DNA from: an uncultured bacterium
GTDB lineage: Bacteria; Acidobacteriota; Thermoanaerobaculia; Thermoanaerobaculales; Thermoanaerobaculaceae
Assembly (NCBI GenBank): GCA_937924755.1
Contig: CALEVZ010000013.1
Location: 124,001-188,000 of the forward strand
Direction: 5' to 3'
Length of the DNA stretch: 64,000 bases
Made by a program: the position numbers and the translations under genes
The notes under the pieces: generated by a model
Told to the model about the DNA's origin: nothing
Database searches by the model: none
What the model saw: only the letters and a program-made list of their open reading frames with translations
In this document: positions 1 to 8,186 of the stretch, one piece after another
Layout of the letters: every line of letters begins with the position of its first letter
How positions within the stretch are numbered: the first letter of the stretch is position 1

Positions 1-397
1 CCAGGGCCGGCACCAGCCCCACCGCCCCCAGCACCGCCTCCCCCTCCGGCAACAGGCCGACGTTCGGAGCCGGGTTGTCGGGCCACCCCAGGCTCAGGGC
101 CAGCACCGCCGGAGGGTGGGCGTGCACGATCGCCCCGGCGTCCGGCACCCGCCGATACACCTCCAGGTGCAGGGCGACCTCGCTGGACGCCGCGGGTGGC
201 AGCGGTTCGTGGAGCGACACCCGCAACAGTGCCGAGGGCATCAGGCGCCCCTTGCGAACCCCCCGCGGAGTCAGCACCATCCACCCGCCATCCAGCCGGC
301 AGGAGAGATTCCCCTCCCCTCCCCGCACCAGGCCCTGGCGCTCCAGCGCCGCCCCCACCGCCACCAGTTCGGCGCGTCGCCGGGCTTCACCCCTCAT
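1..397 (-). CDS. Class II aldolase (L-fuculose-phosphate aldolase type), 3' end outside window
   Basis: About 132 N-terminal residues are visible; the rest lies beyond position 1. The family makes zinc-dependent aldol cleavage of sugar phosphates (FucA, RhaD, AraD and the methylthioribulose-phosphate dehydratase MtnB share the fold). The phosphate-loop motif GEGNLSC is at residues 28-34. The catalytic Glu lies in SSE (E73), and the zinc ligands H92 and H94 lie in VHAHP, the same numbering as E. coli FucA. The ATG overlaps the TGA of the upstream gene (ATGA), so the two are probably translationally coupled. The substrate cannot be told from this half. Confidence 0.85.
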   Translation of the reverse strand, partial: MRGEARRRAELVAVGAALERQGLVRGGEGNLSCRLDGGWMVLTPRGVRKGRLMPSALLRVSLHEPLPPAASSEVALHLEVYRRVPDAGAIVHAHPPAVLALSLGWPDNPAPNVGLLPEGEAVLGAVGLVPAL

Positions 398-669
398 GTG
401 CCTGAGGCCGAACCGCTCGCCCGAAAGCCGCCGTCCGCCGCTGGTCGCTCACACCCACCGGCGCACACTAGGCGCCGGGCTGGCCATCGCCCCTCCTCCC
501 GCACCTCCGCCGGGCTGACGTAGCGGCCGCAGCGCTCACAGCGCACCAGCTCCACCACCCCCATCCGCTCCTGGTGCCGCAGGTACTCCCGCCGACGGCG
601 GCGGCCGAACAGCCCCGCGATCCGCCACACCAGGTACAGCAGAATGAGGAGGATGACGGTACGCGTCAC
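394..669 (-). CDS. Small membrane-anchored zinc-finger protein, PP0621-like
   Basis: The protein has 91 residues. An N-terminal membrane segment (about residues 4-21) is followed by an Arg-rich stretch and a cytosolic domain with C44-x2-C47 and C69-x3-C73, which would bind one metal ion. This layout (one helix, basic linker, treble-clef-like Cys motif) is that of the PP0621 family, whose function is unknown. It starts at a GTG that overlaps the TGA of the TPR gene (GTGA) and its own stop overlaps the aldolase start, so all three are in one transcript. Confidence 0.6.
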   Translation of the reverse strand: MTRTVILLILLYLVWRIAGLFGRRRRREYLRHQERMGVVELVRCERCGRYVSPAEVREEGRWPARRLVCAGGCERPAADGGFRASGSASGT

Positions 670-1295
670 CGCTGCCGCCGGGTAATCTCCTGCTCCAGGG
701 GAGCGAGGTCGGGAATGTCCTCGATGGAGCCTCGCAGCGCCTTGAGCTTGGCCAGCTCCTCCAGCGCCCCAGCCGGGTCGTTGAGGTCAAACAGCCTCAC
801 CACCGCGGCGTTGTAGCGCGACTGCCAGTGCTCCGGCTTCATGTCGGCGGCGCGGTCCAGAAGCTCGATGGCCTTGGCCGATTGGCCAGACTCGCGGTAG
901 GCCACGGCCAGGTCGGTGATCACATCGGCGGAGTCGTCGCGGATCGCCCGCGCCCGCTCGTAGAAATCCACCGCCCGGGGCCAATTGCCCAGATCGTACT
1001 GGACGTTCCCCATCTGCACCAGGTGCTGGTAGTTGTTGGGATCCTCAGCGAGCAGCCGTTCCAGTTCGCGCGCCGCCTCCAAAAGCTGCTGGCTGGCAGG
1101 CGAAGCGGCATGACCGCCGTCCAACGCCTGAGGGGCCATCCCCGGCAACGGTGGGGCTCCTGGCACGCCGGCGTGGGGATCCCCCATCCTCCCTCCCACC
1201 TGCGGCGCCATCCAATGCCGCTGACCCACCACGAAACCCATGAGAAACCCCAGCAGCGCTCCCACCACCCAAGTAATGAAAGGGTTCTTTATCAT
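666..1295 (-). CDS. Membrane-anchored TPR protein
   Basis: The protein has 209 residues: a membrane helix near residues 8-24, a Gly/Pro-rich linker, then three or so tetratricopeptide repeats from about residue 70 (NYQHLVQMGNVQYDLG, DVITDLAVAYRESGQ and the next repeat). Such proteins usually serve as assembly scaffolds with the TPR domain facing the periplasm or cytoplasm. The start follows a GGGGGAAT purine stretch. Nothing shows the partner. It lies between a coiled-coil secreted protein and the PP0621-like protein in a co-directional run. Confidence 0.75.
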   Translation of the reverse strand: MIKNPFITWVVGALLGFLMGFVVGQRHWMAPQVGGRMGDPHAGVPGAPPLPGMAPQALDGGHAASPASQQLLEAARELERLLAEDPNNYQHLVQMGNVQYDLGNWPRAVDFYERARAIRDDSADVITDLAVAYRESGQSAKAIELLDRAADMKPEHWQSRYNAAVVRLFDLNDPAGALEELAKLKALRGSIEDIPDLAPLEQEITRRQR

Positions 1296-1378
1296 CTATT
1301 CCATTCCCCCTGGCCGGCACGTGGCCAGACCCGCCCATGGTACACAGCACGAAACCTTCTGTTTTTCTCCCGCATCCC

Positions 1379-2101
1379 TCAGGGTGCCTGCTCCCGCCGA
1401 CCCACCCAGGTTCCGGAGGCGGCCCCGCCGGCAGCCAGATTGGTGGCGTCCCACCGCCCTTCCAGCCGCTTTTCCTCGCCCCGGGTGACCATGCGGGCGG
1501 TGTAGGTGGCGACGAAGCCGAGCTGGGCGTCAATGCGCTCCAGCCGCAGGTTCTGGCCGATGAACGTCCCCCGTAGGGATCCCCGCCACCCCCCCGCCAG
1601 GGAGTACACGCCGGTCACGATGGTGCCGGACAGTTCCAGGTCGAAGGTGCCCTTGAGGGCCCCCGGCTCGATGGCCACGTACCAGCGTCCGGACAGCTCA
1701 TCGCCGGGTTTGCTCCCCGCCTCCAGGCGGGCAATCTCCGCCTGCAGCTGATCCAGGGTACCCCGCCGCGCTGCCAATGTCGCCCGAACCTGCTGGGCGG
1801 TGGCCAGCGCCTGGCTCAGCTCCGCTTCCGCTCGCCGCACGTCCGCCAGCCGGGAGGTGAAGCTGACCAGATCCTCCCCCTCCCGTTCCGCTCGCAACAG
1901 GTCGTCCCCCAGGCGGATCAGCCGGTCACTGGCGGCCCGCAGCTGCTCGTGCGCCCTCTCCAGCTCCAGCAGATTGGCGGCGACGAGTTTTTTCTCCAGC
2001 TCCGCGTGCGCCTTGAAGACCACCACCACCGGGTCGCGGGCCTGCGCCAGGGCCACGGTTGCCGCCAACGTCGCCACTGCCGAAAGAGCGCTCGCTCGCA
2101 T
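1379..2101 (-). CDS. Secreted coiled-coil protein of unknown function
   Basis: The protein has 240 residues. A signal peptide (about 1-21, ending ALAQA) is followed by a long amphipathic helical region (about 30-125, rich in Glu, Arg, Ala and Leu heptads) and then a Gly-rich beta region (about 135-240) with repeated SGxW/SGT and GRW motifs that resembles small lipocalin-like or extracellular beta domains. No family is recognised. It starts 3 nt after the symporter stop with an upstream GGAGAG, so it is probably cotranscribed with it. Confidence 0.6.
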   Translation of the reverse strand: MRASALSAVATLAATVALAQARDPVVVVFKAHAELEKKLVAANLLELERAHEQLRAASDRLIRLGDDLLRAEREGEDLVSFTSRLADVRRAEAELSQALATAQQVRATLAARRGTLDQLQAEIARLEAGSKPGDELSGRWYVAIEPGALKGTFDLELSGTIVTGVYSLAGGWRGSLRGTFIGQNLRLERIDAQLGFVATYTARMVTRGEEKRLEGRWDATNLAAGGAASGTWVGRREQAP

Positions 2102-2104
2102 GGG

Positions 2105-3307
2105 TCACTCTCCTTCGCTGTGTTCCACCACCGCACAGCCCGCCATGTCCCCCCATACGTTTACGGTTGTGCGCGCCATGTCGAGGAGGCGATCCACCCC
2201 GATGATGTAGCCGATGCCCTCCAGCGGCAGGCCGACGCTGCGCAGCACGATGGCCATCATCACTAGGCCGGCCATGGGGATGCCTGCTGACCCGATGCCC
2301 GCCAGCAGGGCGGTCAGCAAGACGATCAGCTGCTGCGTGAAGGTGAGCTCGATGCCGTACACCTGGGCGATGAACAGGGCGGCGATGGCCTCGTAGAGGG
2401 CCGTGCCGTTCATGTTGATGGTGGCCCCCAGGGGCAGCACAAAGGTGGCGGTCCGCGTGGATATCCTAGCGCGCTCGGTGGCGCACTGCATCGACACCGG
2501 CAGGGTGGCGTTGGAGGAGGCCGTCGAGAAGGCCGTCAGCAGCGCCGGGGCGAAGGCCCGGGCGTAGGCGCCGGGGTTGCGGCGGCCCAGCACCTTGATG
2601 AGCAAGGGGAGCACCACCACCGCCTGCAGCGCCAACGCGGCGGCGACGGTGGCCATGTACCAGGCCAAGGGTTCGAGCACGGCGAGTCCCACCTGGGCGA
2701 TGGTGCGGCCCAAGAGGGCGAACACGCCGATGGGGGCCAGCCGGATGATGGCCGAGGTCATCTTCATGAAGAGGTCGAAGCCACCCTCCACGAAGAGCAT
2801 CCACACCCGTCGGCGCTCGCCTTCCAGGAGCGTGAGAAAAGCCCCTACCGCCAAAGCGAAGAAGATCACCTGCAAATAGTTGGAGTTGGCCATGGCGGCC
2901 ACGGGGTTGTCCGGGATGATCCCCATGAGGATCTCCCCCACCGTGGTCTTGCCCTCCAGCACCGATCGGGGGGCCTCCTTCAGCGGCAGCACGACCCCCT
3001 TCCCCGGCTGGATCAGGTTCACCAATACCAGGCCGATGGCCACCGCCGAGGCGGTGGTGAGGAGGTAGAAGAGAAACGTCTTAGCGCCGATCCTGCCCAC
3101 ACCGCGCAAATTGCCGATGGACGCCACCCCCGCCGCCAGGGAGAAGGTAATCAAAGGAATGATGATGAGCTTTAAGAGCTTGAGGAAAATGTCCCCGAAA
3201 AAGCCGAGCGCCAGGGTGGCCTCGGGCCACAGGGCCCCGGTCGTCAGGCCCGCCAGCATGGCGAAGAAGATCTGCCAGTGCAGCTCCTTCCAGGACCCTT
3301 TCGCCAC
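2105..3307 (-). CDS. Dicarboxylate/amino acid:cation symporter (DAACS family)
   Basis: About 400 residues with eight or so membrane helices and the DAACS substrate-binding signature NMNGTALYEA, plus the serine/threonine-rich hairpin (FSTASSNATLP). This is the GltP/DctA type of Na+- or H+-coupled glutamate, aspartate or C4-dicarboxylate uptake system of the inner membrane. The GTG at 3307 (GTG GCG AAA) is preferred because a GGGGGCGAG purine run precedes it; a GTG nine codons further upstream (3334) is possible. The gene is divergent from the thioesterase gene. Confidence 0.9.
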   Translation of the reverse strand: MAKGSWKELHWQIFFAMLAGLTTGALWPEATLALGFFGDIFLKLLKLIIIPLITFSLAAGVASIGNLRGVGRIGAKTFLFYLLTTASAVAIGLVLVNLIQPGKGVVLPLKEAPRSVLEGKTTVGEILMGIIPDNPVAAMANSNYLQVIFFALAVGAFLTLLEGERRRVWMLFVEGGFDLFMKMTSAIIRLAPIGVFALLGRTIAQVGLAVLEPLAWYMATVAAALALQAVVVLPLLIKVLGRRNPGAYARAFAPALLTAFSTASSNATLPVSMQCATERARISTRTATFVLPLGATINMNGTALYEAIAALFIAQVYGIELTFTQQLIVLLTALLAGIGSAGIPMAGLVMMAIVLRSVGLPLEGIGYIIGVDRLLDMARTTVNVWGDMAGCAVVEHSEGE

Positions 3308-3372
3308 CTCGCCCCCTGGCGCACACACTAGCACACGCCCCAGCCTCTCTTCAGCCCGCCGGGATGGCGGAG

Positions 3373-3378
3373 TATCCT
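3373..3378 (+). promoter_or_regulatory. Leaderless-type -10 hexamer (TATCCT)
   Basis: TATCCT ends 6 nt before the ATG at 3385, so transcription would begin at or next to the start codon. No Shine-Dalgarno sequence lies in front of that ATG. This spacing is what argues for the start at 3385 rather than the in-frame ATG at 3364. Confidence 0.5.
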
Positions 3379-3384
3379 CTCCCC

Positions 3385-3768
3385 ATGCCCATCGAGGAAT
3401 CGCGCCAGCCGGCCATCCGCGTCACTCTCCTTCCCCGCGACACCAACCCCCACGGAACGATCTTCGGCGGCATCATCCTGGCGTACATCGACCAGGCGGG
3501 AGCCATCGAGGCGCACGTCCACGGCGCCACGCGGGTGGTGACGGTCGCCATGGACAAGGTGGTCTTTCACCGGCCGGTGTATGTGGGTGACTTGGTATCG
3601 TTCTACGGCGAGCTGATCCGCGTCGGCACCACCTCCATCACCGTCCGCGTCGTGGTCGAGGCCCAGCGCCTCCAGCGCGATCGATCTCCTCGGCAGGTAA
3701 CCGAGGCGGTCATCACCTACGTCAACGTCGACGAGGAGGGATGCCCCACCCCGATTCCCAGGCCATGA
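3385..3768 (+). CDS. Acyl-CoA thioesterase, YciA/hotdog family
   Basis: The protein has 127 residues and a single hotdog domain. It carries the YciA/BACH pattern NPHGTIFGG (about residues 21-29) followed by the helix containing the catalytic Asp (ILAYIDQAGAIEA) and the strand KVVFHRPVYVGD. The family hydrolyses acyl-CoA thioesters in the cytoplasm, usually as a hexamer. The ATG at 3385 is preferred because a TANNNT element lies 6 nt upstream; an alternative ATG 21 nt earlier would only add seven residues. It is followed by the NfeD-like and maf genes on the same strand. Confidence 0.9.
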   Translation: MPIEESRQPAIRVTLLPRDTNPHGTIFGGIILAYIDQAGAIEAHVHGATRVVTVAMDKVVFHRPVYVGDLVSFYGELIRVGTTSITVRVVVEAQRLQRDRSPRQVTEAVITYVNVDEEGCPTPIPRP

Positions 3769-3815
3769 ATATCCCGAAAATCGCCGCCGGTTCACCGGGA
3801 ATCCCGGCATCCAGC

Positions 3816-3821
3816 TACAAT
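3816..3821 (+). promoter_or_regulatory. Leaderless-type -10 hexamer (TACAAT)
   Basis: TACAAT lies 6 nt before the GTG at 3828, and there is no Shine-Dalgarno sequence in between. It sits just downstream of the thioesterase stop, so the NfeD-like and maf genes probably have their own promoter. Confidence 0.5.
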
Positions 3822-3827
3822 CACCTC

Positions 3828-4121
3828 GTGACCTGGGGTTTCGTCCTGCTGGCGGTGATTCTCGTCGCCCTGGTGGTGATGGCCGCCATGCTCCTGGGCA
3901 CCCGACCGCCCCGGCGCCAGCTGACCACGCGTCAGGCGACGGTGGTGCGCGCCATCCCCGCCGGTGGCTTTGGACAGATCCGCCTGGAGCAGGGGGAAGC
4001 GACCGTTCTCCTGGCCGCCCGCACCGCCGGAGGGGAGGAGCTGCCGGTGGGGTCGGTGGTGGAAATCGTCGACGACTCGAGGTCCGTACTGGTCGTCCAA
4101 AGCCTCTCCAAGGCTGGCTGA
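3828..4121 (+). CDS. NfeD-like membrane protein with C-terminal OB domain
   Basis: The protein has 97 residues: one N-terminal membrane helix (about residues 3-25) and a small beta domain with IPAGGFGQIRL and the later strands GEELPVGSVVEIVDD and VLVV, the pattern of the NfeD C-terminal OB fold. NfeD proteins usually pair with stomatin-like proteins in membrane-domain organisation, but no stomatin is adjacent here. The GTG at 3828 is chosen because the helix begins there and a -10 element lies 6 nt upstream; an ATG at 3765 would overlap the thioesterase. Confidence 0.6.
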   Translation: MTWGFVLLAVILVALVVMAAMLLGTRPPRRQLTTRQATVVRAIPAGGFGQIRLEQGEATVLLAARTAGGEELPVGSVVEIVDDSRSVLVVQSLSKAG

Positions 4122-4128
4122 GCGGCCC

Positions 4129-4767
4129 GTGCACCCCGACGAACTCTCCCTCGTTCTCGCCTCCTCATCGCCCCGACGTCACGAGCTCCTCGCCCGGTTC
4201 GGGATCGAATTCACCACCGTGACTCCCGCCGTGGATGAGACCCGGCAGGCAGGCGAGTCACCCATCGTGCACGTACAGCGGGTCGCCCGCGACAAAGCCA
4301 GCGCCGCCGCCACCACCGCCCTACAGCTGCCGGTGCTGGCCGCCGACACCTCGGTGGTCCTCGGGGATGAGGTCCTCGGCAAACCCACCGATCTCGACGA
4401 CGCCGAGCGCATGCTGCGGTTGCTGCGCGGCCGCACCCACAGCGTCCTGACCGCCACCGCGGTGCAGTGGGGTGAGCGCCGCGCCGGCCACCTCGAGGTC
4501 GCACGGGTGAAGTTCTCCTCCTTCTCGGACGAGCTCTTGGGGTGGTATCTGGCCACCGGCGAGTGCCGCGACAAGGCCGGCGCCTACGCCATCCAGGGCA
4601 GGGGAGCGCTGCTGGTCGCCCGGGTCGAGGGCAACGTGCAAGCGGTGGTGGGACTGCCGCTGGCCCACCTGCCCGCCCTCTTCGCTGCCGTCGGGTTGCG
4701 ACTGGCGGCCCACGGTGACCGCCTCGTCATCGTTGCCGCCGACGCTCCCCCGGCCACCGCCAGATGA
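4129..4767 (+). CDS. maf: Maf-type nucleoside triphosphate pyrophosphatase
   Basis: The protein has 212 residues. It carries the Maf signature LASSSPRRHELL (about residues 9-20), the second motif DTSVVLGDEVLGKP with the catalytic acidic residues, and the third region DKAGAYAIQGRG. These enzymes hydrolyse non-canonical or excess NTPs (dTTP/UTP or 7-methyl-GTP, depending on subfamily) to NMP and pyrophosphate in the cytoplasm. The GTG start at 4129 lies 7 nt after the NfeD-like stop; the open frame upstream has no Maf homology. The last 20 residues are Ala-rich and not conserved. Confidence 0.92.
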   Translation: MHPDELSLVLASSSPRRHELLARFGIEFTTVTPAVDETRQAGESPIVHVQRVARDKASAAATTALQLPVLAADTSVVLGDEVLGKPTDLDDAERMLRLLRGRTHSVLTATAVQWGERRAGHLEVARVKFSSFSDELLGWYLATGECRDKAGAYAIQGRGALLVARVEGNVQAVVGLPLAHLPALFAAVGLRLAAHGDRLVIVAADAPPATAR

Positions 4768-4806
4768 GCGAGAGCTCCCCGCTTGGCCACCAGCACTTGG
4801 GCCGAA

Positions 4807-5100
4807 TCAGTCCCCGTACTTGATGGGCTCCCCCAGCTCGGCCAGGCGGAAGTTGGCGAAAATGTGGTGGCCGTTGAAGTCCAGCACCCGCACGTCCTCA
4901 CACCCCACCAGATCGCGGGCGATCACCTCGAACGGCACCCCGTAAAGCTGGCGGGTGCGCTCGACGGACACCTCGTAGGCAATGAACTTCTCGATTCCCT
5001 TGTGCCTGAGCTTCTCCACCAACCGCTCGTCGATGACGCTGTCGTAGGTGGTGAGGATGAGAATCGGCCCGGTCCCCGTGAACACCAGGTATGCCCGCAT
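4807..5100 (-). CDS. Conserved hypothetical small protein
   Basis: A 97-residue soluble protein without signal peptide or membrane helix. The sequence alternates beta strands and helices (LVFTGTGPILILTTYDS, then KLRHKGIEKFIAYEV, then EVIARDLVGCEDVRVLDFNGHHIF). It is compact and globular-looking, and is not obviously a shadow frame because codon-position bias is normal for this genome. I do not recognise a family. It converges with maf and is divergent from the GGDEF gene. Confidence 0.5.
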   Translation of the reverse strand: MRAYLVFTGTGPILILTTYDSVIDERLVEKLRHKGIEKFIAYEVSVERTRQLYGVPFEVIARDLVGCEDVRVLDFNGHHIFANFRLAELGEPIKYGD

Positions 5101-5234
5101 CGCTCCACCCCCTTTTTGCCAGTGTCCGTCTACCCGTGACGGCCTCTCTCAACAAGGTGGGGTACAGCACCCGGGTTGTCAACGGGCCGAAAGCAATGAC
5201 GGCTGGCCCGCCGTAGCCCCCTGCGGATTCTCTA

Positions 5235-5240
5235 TACTAT
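5235..5240 (+). promoter_or_regulatory. -10-like hexamer (TACTAT) close to the start codon
   Basis: In the run TCTATACTATC a TANNNT hexamer ends 8 nt before the ATG at 5249. An overlapping TATACT ends 10 nt before it. There is no Shine-Dalgarno sequence, so the 5' leader would be only a few nucleotides long. Confidence 0.4.
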
Positions 5241-5248
5241 CGAGCGTC

Positions 5249-8086
5249 ATGGAAGCAGTGGTCAAGGACAGGACAGTTCTGGCCGCCGCCGTCCTCAGCA
5301 TGGCGGCTGGGGCGCCGGTGCTCGCCGAACGCTTCAATTTCTCCATCCTGACCAACCGGGACGGCCTGCCCCAGCGCCAGGTGATGGCCATCGCCCAGGA
5401 TGGCGACGGTTACCTCTGGGTGGGGACCTACGGCGGCCTCTCCCGCTTCAACGGGCGGACGTTCAGGCACCTGCGCACCACCGACGGTCTCAGCAACAAC
5501 ACGGTGCAGGACATCGTCCCGGCCGCTGGCGGAGAGCTGTGGGTAGGCACCGCCGGCGGTGGTGTCTGCCGGGTGCGTTTCCCCACCGTGCTGCGCTGCC
5601 ATCGGGCTCCGAAGGAGTTGCTCAGCGACGACGTCATGGATTTGGAAAGCGACGGCGCCGGGGGTGTCTGGGTGGGGACCTTCGCAGGCATCACCCACCT
5701 GGCCGGTGATGGTCATCCCCGGCACTTCCCCCGGGCGGGCACGGAGGAGCTGCGCAACGTCTGGGCAGTGCGCCGCCTGGGGGACAACCTGTACGCCGGT
5801 CATCAGGGCGGCCTGGTGTCGTGGACCGGCGACGACTTTGCCCCCGTCCCCACCAACCTCCCTCGTACCACGGTGCGGGCCTTCGCCCTCCACGACAACG
5901 GGTTGTGGGTGGCCAGCGAGGCCGGGCTGTACCGCTTCCCCCGCGGCGTCCCGGGGTCGGACGGCATCTCCGTGTTGCCAGACACCTTCGTGCAGGATCT
6001 CGTCGCCGCGGGTTCCACCCTGTGGGTCGCCACCCGCAACGGCCTGGTACGTTTTGAGGGCGGCCGGATGAGCCGCCTCGGCCGTGCCCAGGGGCTCGAG
6101 GCGGACACCATCCACCGGGTGGTCGCGGACCGCGAGGGCAACCTCTGGCTGGGCACCGACGAGGGGCTGGTCAAGCTGGTACCGGGCCCCATCACCACCT
6201 TCACCGTCGCCGATGGCCTCCCCCACCCCTTCGTCCGCGCCATCACCGGGGATGCGGCTGGCCGGGTGTTCGTGGGCACCCGCGCCGGTATCGCGGTGGT
6301 CACCGGTTCCCGCGTGGAAGTGATTGCCCCCTCGCAACTGCCGGGACCCCGGGTGTACGCCCTCCTCCCCCTCTGGGACGGCAGCCTCTGGGCGGGCACC
6401 AGCGGCGGGGTGGCGATCCTGCGGGGGACGCGCATTCAAGCCACGCTCACCAGCCGACAGGGCCTACCGTCCGATGCCGTTTACGCCCTCGCTGCCGACG
6501 ACGACGGCACCTCGGTATGGATCGCCACCTGGTCGGGGCTGGCCCTGGTGCGCCGAGGGATCTGCTTGCCACTGCCCCCGGAGGTGGCCTCCCTGCGCGC
6601 ACTCGCCCTGCAACGGGACAGCCGTGGCGATCTGTGGGTGGCCCTGCGCGACGGTGGGCTGGCGCGCTTAGATCGCGGCTGGCGCGTCACCATGCTGCGG
6701 GCCAGGGACGGGCTGACCGACCAGGTGGTGTGGTCCATGGCCCGCCAAGGCGACGGGCTGTGGTTCGCCACCAACGGCGACGGGGCGCTCCACCTCACCC
6801 CCCGGGGGGTGGAGCGCTGGGACACCCGACGCGGCCTGGCGGACAATTTCGTCTGGCAGGCCCTGGCCGACCGCCGGGGGCGGCTGTGGCTGTACACCTC
6901 CCAGGGGCTGGATGTGCTCGAAGAGGGCAGATTCCGTCACTTCGACCAGGGGGACGGCCTGCCCGACCTGGAGGGCAGCGCCAACGCCGCCTTCGAGTCC
7001 GCGGACGGCACCCTGTGGTTTGGCACGGCGGTGGGGTTGGTGCGCTACGACCCCCGGCACGAGTCTTTCAACCCCCCTCCTCCTCCGATCCGCATCGAAG
7101 GCGCCTGGCGAGAGGACGGTGGATCCGTCGCTAGCGGCGCCCGCCTGCCCGCCCGTCCCGGCGCCATTACCATCACTCTGACTTCTTTGAGCTTTCGCAA
7201 CGAAGGGGCGATCCGATTTTCCTACCGCTTGCTGCCAGTCCAGCCCCAGTGGTCCCCGCCCACCCGCGAGGGCGACATTCGCTACGCCTCCCTAGGGGGC
7301 GGCCGATACCGCTTCGAGGCGGTGGCGGTGGGAAGTGACGGCAGCCGGTCCGCCACCCCCGCCATCCTGCATTTCACCGTCGCCCTTCCCTTCTGGCGCA
7401 CCCCCATCGGCTGGGCCCTCACCGCCACCGCCATGTTGCTGGCGGCCTGGGGGTGGGCACGGTGGCGCATCGCCGCCTCGGAGGGCCTCACCCGCCGACT
7501 GGAACAGGAAGTGGCGGCGCGCACCGCCGAGCTGGCAGAAAAGCAGGAGAAACTCGCCTACCTGGCGGCCACCGACGAACTCACCGGGTTGCCCAATCGA
7601 CGCCGCTTCTTCGAGGTGGCCCGCCAGGAGTTGCAGCGCCTGTCCCGCTCCCCGGCCGACAGCCGCCTTGCCCTCATCCTTCTAGACCTGGACGGCTTCA
7701 AGGCCATCAACGACGCCCTCGGCCACACCGCCGGAGATGCGGTGCTGCTGGCGGTGGGGAGTGCACTCGCCCACAGCGTGCGCTCCACCGACACCGCCGC
7801 CCGCTTCGGCGGCGACGAGTTTGCCGTCATCCTGCCCATGACCGACCGCCAGGGCGCCCTGCAGGTGGCCGACAAGCTCATCGCCACCATCGGTGCCCTG
7901 CGCGTGCCCTGGGGGGGGCGCGAGCTGGCGGTGGGGGCCTCGGCGGGGCTGGCGGTGGTGGCTCCTTCCGCCGTCTTCCAGGAGCAGGAAGTGGTCCGCT
8001 TCGTCCAGCGCGCCGACTTGGCCCTCTACGCCGCCAAGCGCCACGGCGGCGGCCGGGTGCTGGACGACAGCGAAACCTGGGCGTGA
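5249..8086 (+). CDS. Two-component-propeller diguanylate cyclase (GGDEF)
   Basis: The protein has 945 residues. A signal peptide (ending about residue 28, PVLAERF) is followed by repeated DGLPQ/DGLSNN + LWVGT blades that form two seven-bladed 'regulator propeller' sensor domains in the periplasm. A Y_Y_Y-type beta sandwich (about 620-705), one membrane helix (about 715-735), a short coiled coil and a cytoplasmic GGDEF domain follow. The active-site GGDEF is intact at residues 854-858, and RSTD at 845-848 is spaced exactly as the RxxD inhibitory site, so c-di-GMP synthesis with product inhibition is expected. The signal sensed is unknown. It is transcribed toward the CHASE2 kinase operon. Confidence 0.9.
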   Translation: MEAVVKDRTVLAAAVLSMAAGAPVLAERFNFSILTNRDGLPQRQVMAIAQDGDGYLWVGTYGGLSRFNGRTFRHLRTTDGLSNNTVQDIVPAAGGELWVGTAGGGVCRVRFPTVLRCHRAPKELLSDDVMDLESDGAGGVWVGTFAGITHLAGDGHPRHFPRAGTEELRNVWAVRRLGDNLYAGHQGGLVSWTGDDFAPVPTNLPRTTVRAFALHDNGLWVASEAGLYRFPRGVPGSDGISVLPDTFVQDLVAAGSTLWVATRNGLVRFEGGRMSRLGRAQGLEADTIHRVVADREGNLWLGTDEGLVKLVPGPITTFTVADGLPHPFVRAITGDAAGRVFVGTRAGIAVVTGSRVEVIAPSQLPGPRVYALLPLWDGSLWAGTSGGVAILRGTRIQATLTSRQGLPSDAVYALAADDDGTSVWIATWSGLALVRRGICLPLPPEVASLRALALQRDSRGDLWVALRDGGLARLDRGWRVTMLRARDGLTDQVVWSMARQGDGLWFATNGDGALHLTPRGVERWDTRRGLADNFVWQALADRRGRLWLYTSQGLDVLEEGRFRHFDQGDGLPDLEGSANAAFESADGTLWFGTAVGLVRYDPRHESFNPPPPPIRIEGAWREDGGSVASGARLPARPGAITITLTSLSFRNEGAIRFSYRLLPVQPQWSPPTREGDIRYASLGGGRYRFEAVAVGSDGSRSATPAILHFTVALPFWRTPIGWALTATAMLLAAWGWARWRIAASEGLTRRLEQEVAARTAELAEKQEKLAYLAATDELTGLPNRRRFFEVARQELQRLSRSPADSRLALILLDLDGFKAINDALGHTAGDAVLLAVGSALAHSVRSTDTAARFGGDEFAVILPMTDRQGALQVADKLIATIGALRVPWGGRELAVGASAGLAVVAPSAVFQEQEVVRFVQRADLALYAAKRHGGGRVLDDSETWA

Positions 8087-8173
8087 CTCTCGCTCCCCTC
8101 CGACCTCTCTGCGTGGCTTTCGGACAACTCCCCAGTCCCCGCCCGCCTTCCCCGCTGGAGTGCTACCCGCTGG

Positions 8174-8179
8174 TATCAT
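8174..8179 (+). promoter_or_regulatory. Leaderless-type -10 hexamer (TATCAT)
   Basis: TATCAT lies 7 nt before the GTG at 8187. The intervening TTCCTTT contains no Shine-Dalgarno sequence. Confidence 0.5.
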
Positions 8180-8186
8180 TTCCTTT